Shown here in pieces: positions 7,470 through 12,721 of a DNA stretch of 12,721 nt. The notes under the pieces were generated by a model that saw only the letters and a program-made list of their open reading frames with translations, was not told the origin of the DNA and did no database searches. Numbering within the stretch: the stretch's first letter is position 1; every line of letters starts with the position of its first letter. Position numbers and translations under genes: made by a program. Source of the stretch: an uncultured Bacillaceae bacterium (lineage in GTDB: Bacteria; Bacillota; Bacilli; Bacillales; Amphibacillaceae); assembly GCA_937925695.1 (NCBI GenBank), contig CALAMD010000016.1:1-12721 (forward strand). Direction: 5' to 3'.

Positions 7470-8757
7470 ACGGTACACACGGGAAGAGATGGGAGCTATT
7501 TGGACGGAGGAAAATAAATACAAAGCCTGGTTGGAAGTTGAATTGTTAGCTTGCGAGGCTTGGAGTAAGCTCGGTGTCATTCCAACAGATGATGTGAAAA
7601 AATTAAGAGAAAGAGCGTCCTTTGATGTTGAGCGTATTTATGAAATAGAACAAGAAACAAAACACGACGTTGTTGCATTTACAAGGGCTGTCTCAGAAAC
7701 CCTTGGTCCAGAACGTAAATGGGTTCACTACGGATTAACATCAACGGATGTTGTTGATACAGCATTATCCTATTTGCTTAAGCAAGCGAACAATATTTTA
7801 AGGAAAGATTTAGACAATGTGGTAGACATCCTTCGCACCAAAGCGATTGAACATAAGCATACGGTCATGATGGGGCGAACCCATGGCGTCCATGCTGAAC
7901 CGACGACCTTTGGTTTGAAACTCGCATTATGGTATGAAGAAATGAAGCGTAATCTAGACCGATTTAAGCAAGCTGCTAAAGGAATTGAAGTTGGGAAAAT
8001 TTCCGGTGCTGTTGGTACATATGCAAATATTGATCCCTTTGTTGAACAATATGTTTGCGAACAACTTGGCCTAGAAGCTGCTCCGGTATCCACGCAGACT
8101 TTACAACGGGACCGTCATGCAGCTTACTTATCGACGTTGGCATTGATTGCGACCTCAATTGAAAAGTTTGCCACGGAAATTCGTCATTTACAACGAACGG
8201 AAGTAAGAGAAGTGGAAGAATATTTTTCAAGTGGTCAAACAGGTTCATCAGCGATGCCCCATAAACGTAACCCAATTGCTTCCGAAAACTTAAGTGGGAT
8301 GGCGCGGGTCATCAGAGGTTATATGGTAACAGCTTATGAAAATGTTGCCCTGTGGCATGAGCGGGATATTTCCCATTCATCCACTGAACGGATTATTTTA
8401 CCAGATGCAACGATCGCACTGAATTACATGTTAAATCGGTTTGCGAATTTGATTAAAAATTTAACCGTCTTTCCTGAGCGAATGAAACAGAATATTGATC
8501 AAACCCACGGCGTTATTTTTTCCCAACGGGTACTGTTAGCTCTCGTTGAAAAAGGACTATCACGAGAAGAAGCATATGGGATTGTTCAACCGCTGGCAAT
8601 GCAAGCTTGGGAGACTGGTGTTCATTTTAAAGAGTTGCTAGCAGAGAATGAAACGGTTCAACAGTTGTTAACAGAGGCTGAAGTAGACGAATGTTTTGAC
8701 GTCACTTATCATTTGAAAAATGTTGATGTAATTTTTGAAAAAATAGGCTTGTTGTAA
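7462..8757 (+). CDS. purB: Adenylosuccinate lyase
   Basis: PurB removes fumarate from SAICAR to give AICAR and from adenylosuccinate to give AMP, so it serves both the de novo pathway and IMP-to-AMP conversion. The 431-residue product equals B. subtilis PurB in length. Fumarase-superfamily motifs are intact: KHDVVAF (67-73), TSTDVVDTA (93-101), GRTHGVHAEP (138-147) with His141, and the mobile signature loop SSAMPHKRNP (262-271) with the catalytic serine. The ribosome site is AGGGGGAT (7449-7456). In most Bacillus purC follows; here purL begins after 31 bp. Because PurB is needed even when purines are salvaged, it alone could explain why this operon is kept. Confidence 0.97.
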   Translation: MIERYTREEMGAIWTEENKYKAWLEVELLACEAWSKLGVIPTDDVKKLRERASFDVERIYEIEQETKHDVVAFTRAVSETLGPERKWVHYGLTSTDVVDTALSYLLKQANNILRKDLDNVVDILRTKAIEHKHTVMMGRTHGVHAEPTTFGLKLALWYEEMKRNLDRFKQAAKGIEVGKISGAVGTYANIDPFVEQYVCEQLGLEAAPVSTQTLQRDRHAAYLSTLALIATSIEKFATEIRHLQRTEVREVEEYFSSGQTGSSAMPHKRNPIASENLSGMARVIRGYMVTAYENVALWHERDISHSSTERIILPDATIALNYMLNRFANLIKNLTVFPERMKQNIDQTHGVIFSQRVLLALVEKGLSREEAYGIVQPLAMQAWETGVHFKELLAENETVQQLLTEAEVDECFDVTYHLKNVDVIFEKIGLL

Positions 8758-8774
8758 GAGGACAGCACCATATT

Positions 8775-8783
8775 TTAGGAGGG
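8775..8783 (+). promoter_or_regulatory. Strong ribosome binding site of purL
   Basis: TTAGGAGGG lies 5 nt before the purL ATG at 8789. Initiation is therefore independent of purB, and the 31-bp purB-purL junction is a complete intergenic spacer with no visible remnant of purC, purS or purQ. Confidence 0.85.
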
Positions 8784-8788
8784 CTAAC

Positions 8789-10993
8789 ATGTCGACAATC
8801 ATAACACCAGAGCAAATTAAGCAAGAAAAATTGTATATCCAAATGGGGTTAACGGATGAGGAATATGACAGGATTAAACAATTGCTAGGTCGGTTACCAA
8901 ATTACACAGAAACGGGTATTTTTTCCGTCATGTGGTCAGAGCACTGTAGTTACAAATCATCTAAACCATTGCTTGGCAAATTCCCGACTAAGGGACCTCA
9001 AGTTTTAATGGGACCGGGTGAGGGAGCCGGCGTCGTTGATATTGGCGATAATCAAGCAGTTGTGTTTAAAATTGAAAGTCATAACTCGCCTTCAACGGTT
9101 GATCCCTATGAAGGGGCAGCCACAGGTGTTGGTGGAATTTTACGTGATGTATTTTCCATGGGTGCTCGCCCGATTGCCGTTTTGAATTCGTTACGTTTTG
9201 GCAATTTGACGAATGAACGAACGAAATATTTGTTACGGGAAGTTGTTCGCGGTATGGCCAACTATAGTAAACATGTTGATGTACCTACAGTCGGTGGCGA
9301 AATTCAATTTGATGATTGTTATGAGCAAACACCACTCGTTAATGCAATGGCAGTCGGGTTAATCAATCATGATGACTTGCAAAAAGGGCTTGCTGCTGGA
9401 ATCGGTAACACAGTGATTTATGCTGGTGCACCAACGGGACGCGATGGAATCCATGGGGCAACCCACTCATCCGATGATCAGGAATCTGAAGATGCGAGTC
9501 CTGCTCCAGGTAACCCTCATTTAGAAAAACGCTTAATTGAAGCTTGTTTAGAAGTTGTTCATTCAGACGCTTTAGTTGGAATGCAAGATATGGGTGCTGC
9601 CGGATTAACGTCTTCAGGTAGCGAGATGGCCAGCAAGGCAGGTACAGGTATGCTATTGAATTTAGATGATGTACCCCAAGCTGAATCAGGTATGTCGGCT
9701 TATGAAATGATGCTCTCAGAAACCCAGGAACGGATGTTGCTCGTTGTTAAAAAAGGACATGAAGATGAGATCATCGATATTTTTGCCAAACATGATGTTG
9801 AAGCGGTTGCTGTCGGTGAAGTGATCGCGGAAAAAGCTTTCCGTATCCAACTCCATGGGAAAATTATGGCGGATATACCCGTTGACACATTAGATAAAGA
9901 TGCGCCTGTCTATCATTTACCAGCAAAGGAAGCAGCTTATTTTAAGGAATTCCAGCAAATGGATGAGGAGATTCCCCACGTAGATCATTACGGTGAAACG
10001 TTGAAGAAATTGATACAACAGCCTACGATCGCAAGTAAACAATGGATTTTTGACCAATTTGATGCAAATTCCCAAGGGAAGACTTTGGTTGGTCCTGGAG
10101 CTGGCGCTGCTATTGTTCAAATTGAGGATCAAGATAAAGCGATCGCGATGACAACAGATTGTAATGCGAGATATATTTATTTAGATCCTGAAACGGGTGG
10201 AAAAATTGCTGTTGCTGAAGCAGCTCGTAATCTTGTTTGTGCTGGTGCTAAGCCGATTGGATTAACAGATGGCCTCAATTATGGCAATCCGAATCATCCG
10301 GAAGTATTTTGGCAAATGGAAAAAAGCATTGATGGGATTAGTGAAGCATGTCGCAAATTAGATATTCCTGTTATTAGTGGGAATGTATCTTTATATAATC
10401 AATCTGCAGATGGTCCAATTTTTCCAACACCGATTATCGGTATGGTCGGTTTATTTAAGACGCTTGAACATATCACACCAAATCATTTTCAGGAAGCTGG
10501 CCATGTGATTTATCAGATCGGGGAGACCACAGCGGCCTTTGGCGGTAGTGAGTTACAAAATGTACTAAACGGTAATTATGAAGGGAAAGCACCAGAAATT
10601 GATTTGGACATTGAAATTGAACGGCAAAAACAGTTATTAACAGCGATTCAAAAAGGACTCGTCAGCTCTGCAACGGATATTGCCGAAGGTGGTTTAGCCG
10701 TTACCTTAGTCGAAAGTTTAGTAAACACCACTGGATTAGGTGTTGAAGTCCATTGTCAACATGAAAATCCAACGGTCTTGTTGTTTAGCGAATCTCAATC
10801 TCGTTTTCTTGTGTCAGTGAAAAAAGAAAATACAGAAGCTTTTGAAAATATTTTTCCTGAAGCGGTAAAAATTGGTCAAGTTACGAGTGATGAGCGGGTG
10901 TCGATTCAAGTCAATGATGAAATAGTCATTGATGAAGAATTACAACAACTTCGTCAATTATGGCAGGACGCTATCCCGCAAGTAATCAAATAA
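8789..10993 (+). CDS. purL: Phosphoribosylformylglycinamidine synthase, PurL subunit, with altered substrate motifs
   Basis: Small PurL converts FGAR to FGAM with ATP, using ammonia delivered by the PurQ glutaminase with PurS as bridge. The 734-residue product (742 in B. subtilis) is the small type with no glutaminase domain, so it should need PurS and PurQ, which are not beside it. Conserved parts include WSEHCSYK (49-56, His52), GPGEGAG (75-81), GAATGVGG, QDMGAAGLTSS and GNVSLYN. Unusual parts: the near-invariant ESHNHPS reads ESHNSPS (96-102, Ser100, codon TCG at 9086-9088). The block that normally reads VQVGDPF, with a substrate-binding Gln, reads PAPGNPH (238-244), with Ala239 at the Gln position and a slightly shorter loop before it. 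TDNLNFGNP reads TDGLNYGNP. Family membership is certain; normal activity is in doubt. Motif comparison is from memory of the family. Confidence 0.93.
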   Translation: MSTIITPEQIKQEKLYIQMGLTDEEYDRIKQLLGRLPNYTETGIFSVMWSEHCSYKSSKPLLGKFPTKGPQVLMGPGEGAGVVDIGDNQAVVFKIESHNSPSTVDPYEGAATGVGGILRDVFSMGARPIAVLNSLRFGNLTNERTKYLLREVVRGMANYSKHVDVPTVGGEIQFDDCYEQTPLVNAMAVGLINHDDLQKGLAAGIGNTVIYAGAPTGRDGIHGATHSSDDQESEDASPAPGNPHLEKRLIEACLEVVHSDALVGMQDMGAAGLTSSGSEMASKAGTGMLLNLDDVPQAESGMSAYEMMLSETQERMLLVVKKGHEDEIIDIFAKHDVEAVAVGEVIAEKAFRIQLHGKIMADIPVDTLDKDAPVYHLPAKEAAYFKEFQQMDEEIPHVDHYGETLKKLIQQPTIASKQWIFDQFDANSQGKTLVGPGAGAAIVQIEDQDKAIAMTTDCNARYIYLDPETGGKIAVAEAARNLVCAGAKPIGLTDGLNYGNPNHPEVFWQMEKSIDGISEACRKLDIPVISGNVSLYNQSADGPIFPTPIIGMVGLFKTLEHITPNHFQEAGHVIYQIGETTAAFGGSELQNVLNGNYEGKAPEIDLDIEIERQKQLLTAIQKGLVSSATDIAEGGLAVTLVESLVNTTGLGVEVHCQHENPTVLLFSESQSRFLVSVKKENTEAFENIFPEAVKIGQVTSDERVSIQVNDEIVIDEELQQLRQLWQDAIPQVIK

Positions 10994-11002
10994 ATTTAAA
11001 CA

Positions 11003-11017
11003 AGTGAGGAATGTAAT
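11003..11017 (+). other. purF: Untranslated relic of the PurF propeptide/cysteine junction
   Basis: Read in the purF frame these bases give S-E-E-C-N, directly ahead of VFGIWGH. In B. subtilis PurF the propeptide ends in NEE and the mature enzyme starts CGVFGIWGH. The nucleophilic Cys codon (TGT, 11012-11014) is thus still recognisable. It has TAA (10997-10999) four codons upstream of it and no start codon between. Confidence 0.75.
11004..11009 (+). promoter_or_regulatory. Probable ribosome binding site that sets the purF start
   Basis: GTGAGG lies 8 nt before GTG 11018 and 6 nt before an out-of-frame ATG at 11016. The ATG frame stops after 13 codons (TAA at 11055-11057). GTG 11018 is the only start that reaches the PurF frame early. 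The site overlaps the relic cysteine region. Confidence 0.5.
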
Positions 11018-12379
11018 GTGTTTGGTATATGGGGTCATCCACAAGCAGCTGAAATAACGTATTACGGTCTCCATGCTTTGCAACACCGTGGGCAAGAGGG
11101 GGCCGGGATCGTCATCAATAATGGGAATGTGCTGAAATCGCAACGAGATCTCGGCTTAGTCAACGATGTGTTTGATCGATCAGATTTCAATCAGCTTATA
11201 GGTCATGCTGCCATCGGTCATGTATTTCATGCCAACGAAACAGCTGTTGATATTGAAAATGTGGAACCTCTCGTTTTCCGTTCCCAATCAGGAAGTATGG
11301 CCCTTGCGCTTACAGGGAGAATTATTAATGCCTATGAGCTACGATCAGCATTAGAGAATGAGGGTAGTATTTTACAAACGATGACTGATACAGAATTACT
11401 AGCCCATTTAATTAAACGTCATGGCCCAACGACCTCCAGTCAGACAATTGCTGAGGCGTTAACCGAACTAATTGGTGCCTATGCCTTTTTGATGTTAACG
11501 GAAAAAGCCATGTATGTTGCCCTAGATCCTCGGGGCACCCGGCCATTGTCTCTAGGTAAATTAGGTGACGCCTATGTCGTTGCCTCAGAAACTTGTGCCT
11601 TTGATATGATCGGGGCAACATTTGAACGAGAGGTTTTACCAGGAGAATTGATTATGATTAATGAGCACGGGCTTAAGTCGACCAGATTTGCCTTACGAGA
11701 GCCACGCTCGATATGTGCGATGGAGTATATATATTTTTCTCGTCCTGACAGTGATTTAAATGGTGTTAATGTACATTCAGCAAGAAAAAGGATGGGAATT
11801 GAATTAGCCAACGAAGCTCCTGTAGATGCCGATGTAGTCACAGGTATTCCCGATTCAAGTATTTCGGCAGCGATTGGCTATGCAGAACAAAGCGGATTGC
11901 CCTATGAAATGGGTGTCATCAAAAATCGCTACGTTGGCCGAACTTTTATTAAGCCATCCCAAGAACTACGGGAACAAGGAGTGAAAATCAAATTGTCACC
12001 CGTTCGTGGCATCGTTGCGGGAAAACGCGTCGTTATGATTGATGACTCAATAGTTCGGGGCACAACTTGTAAACGAATTGTCCGGTTATTAAAGGATGCC
12101 GGCGCTCGGGAGATCCATGTTCGTATTGCCTCACCACCCATTAAATACCCATGTATTTGCGGGATAGATGTTTCATCCCAATCAGACCTGATTGCAGCAA
12201 ATCATACATTGGACGAAATCGCCGAATTAATCGGTGCTGACAGCATTGCCTTTTTATCAGTAGACGGATTAGAAAAAGCAGTCGTTAAAGACAAAACAAT
12301 CCATCAAGGCATTTGCAAAGGCTGCTTTACCGGCGAATATGCTCTCTTACCTGCTGAGGGTCAGCCTTTTCAGTGGTAG
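11018..12379 (+). CDS. purF: PurF-like amidophosphoribosyltransferase with a disabled glutaminase domain
   Basis: PurF normally makes phosphoribosylamine from PRPP and glutamine, the first step of purine synthesis. The phosphoribosyltransferase half is intact: the PRPP loop VVMIDDSIVRGTT (338-350), NRYVGRTFI (303-311), and cysteines 233, 379, 433 and 436 at the Fe-S positions of the B. subtilis enzyme. The N-terminal Ntn glutaminase half is not. From GTG 11018 the protein starts MFGIWGH, after the place of the nucleophilic Cys. The conserved GHVRYAT reads GHVFHAN (Phe70 for Arg, codon 11225-11227). HNGN reads LTGR (Thr99 for Asn, Arg101 for Asn). The Asp of SDTE is kept (Asp124). The 453-residue frame has no stops. 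It lies 24 bp after purL in the same frame. An ammonia-dependent enzyme, a changed function and decay are all possible. Confidence 0.9.
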   Translation: MFGIWGHPQAAEITYYGLHALQHRGQEGAGIVINNGNVLKSQRDLGLVNDVFDRSDFNQLIGHAAIGHVFHANETAVDIENVEPLVFRSQSGSMALALTGRIINAYELRSALENEGSILQTMTDTELLAHLIKRHGPTTSSQTIAEALTELIGAYAFLMLTEKAMYVALDPRGTRPLSLGKLGDAYVVASETCAFDMIGATFEREVLPGELIMINEHGLKSTRFALREPRSICAMEYIYFSRPDSDLNGVNVHSARKRMGIELANEAPVDADVVTGIPDSSISAAIGYAEQSGLPYEMGVIKNRYVGRTFIKPSQELREQGVKIKLSPVRGIVAGKRVVMIDDSIVRGTTCKRIVRLLKDAGAREIHVRIASPPIKYPCICGIDVSSQSDLIAANHTLDEIAELIGADSIAFLSVDGLEKAVVKDKTIHQGICKGCFTGEYALLPAEGQPFQW

Positions 12380-12440
12380 AGGGTACGGAATGAGGACTAG
12401 TATCGGGAGTGGGCAGATATTAGTGAGAGATCCTCCTTTT

Positions 12441-12721
12441 TACGAGCGAGTTTTGTTTGTATGCAGATTGAATTTCATAAATTGATGAGCGAGTTTTACA
12501 GGTTTTTGAGCGAGTTTGCGTGAGAATGGATCAACTTTCTATGATTGACGAGCGACTTTACTTGAGAATGGATCAACTTTTGATGGATTACGAGCGAGTT
12601 TGCGCCGATTACGAGCGACTTTACTTGAAAATGGATCAACTTTGGAAGGTTTACGAGCGAGTTTTATGTATTATCGAGCAAGTTTATGCCATTTAAGAGC
12701 AACTTTTACAGGTTATCGAGC
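12441..12721. repeat. 21-bp periodic repeat array downstream of purF, continuing past the window
   Basis: A core GAGCGA, with variants GATCAA and GAGCAA, is followed by C/GTTT and recurs exactly every 21 bp at 12487, 12508, 12529, 12550, 12571, 12592, 12613, 12634, 12655, 12676, 12697 and 12718. One further copy at 12444 is 43 bp upstream of the first. A longer 33-bp unit occurs at 12548-12580 and 12611-12643 with one difference. Because 21 is a multiple of three, one frame (12481-12696) stays open and reads as seven-residue repeats (YERV..., MDQL...), but it has no ribosome site and meets TAA inside the array. No gene is recognised in 12380-12721. Similar GAGCGAGTTT repeats are remembered from intergenic DNA of other Bacillaceae. 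Confidence 0.88.

Noticed and set aside
11016..11057. ATG TGT start at 11016, which looks like a Met-Cys beginning for PurF
   Set aside because: It is out of frame with PurF and stops after 13 codons at TAA 11055-11057. It could only matter with a frameshift or a sequence error.
12392..12440. Possible purF terminator (GAGGA 12392-12396 with TCCTC 12431-12435, then T's)
   Set aside because: A 5-bp stem with a loop of over 30 nt is too weak to call.
12541..12696. Small open frame of 51 codons from ATG 12541 made of heptad-like repeats
   Set aside because: It lies wholly in the repeat array, has no ribosome site, and the open frame extends upstream of the ATG, as expected from a 21-bp period alone.

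Overview
The window reads as chromosomal DNA of a low-GC Gram-positive bacterium of the Bacillaceae type. Protein sequences resemble Bacillus subtilis homologues throughout. Gene order is also Bacillus-like: a yebE-like gene sits just upstream of a purE operon that carries a PurR operator and a guanine riboswitch. Every gene is on the + strand.

Region 1 (1-4494) is an arginine biosynthesis operon: the 3' end of argC, then argJ, argB, argD and argF, closed by a clear intrinsic terminator. These enzymes take glutamate to ornithine through the acetylated cycle and ornithine to citrulline. carAB, which lies between argD and argF in B. subtilis, is not present. Region 2 (4495-5343) holds a single membrane protein gene of the YebE/UPF0316 family. 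Region 3 (5344-5803) is a dense control region for the purine operon: two opposed PurR boxes, a sigma-A promoter, a guanine-type purine riboswitch with antiterminator and terminator, and a second terminator-like hairpin before purE.

Region 4 (5804-12379) is a purine operon in the order purE-purK-purB-purL-purF. The usual Bacillus order is purE-K-B-C-S-Q-L-F-M-N-H-D. Here purC, purS and purQ are missing between purB and purL (31 bp gap), and no purM, N, H or D follows purF in the window. PurE, PurK and PurB look catalytically intact. PurF does not: its nucleophilic cysteine codon lies upstream of any usable start, and the conserved glutaminase Arg and Asn are replaced, while the PRPP-binding and Fe-S residues remain. 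PurL has unusual replacements in two substrate-binding motifs. Both reading frames are nevertheless full length. The glutamine-handling parts expected at this locus (PurF glutaminase, PurQ, PurS) are therefore all absent or altered, behind an apparently intact control region. Either the operon is decaying (kept perhaps for purB), or it is a diverged or ammonia-using variant. The window alone cannot decide.

Region 5 (12380-12721) contains no recognisable gene. It carries a degenerate repeat array with an exact 21-bp period that runs off the end of the window.
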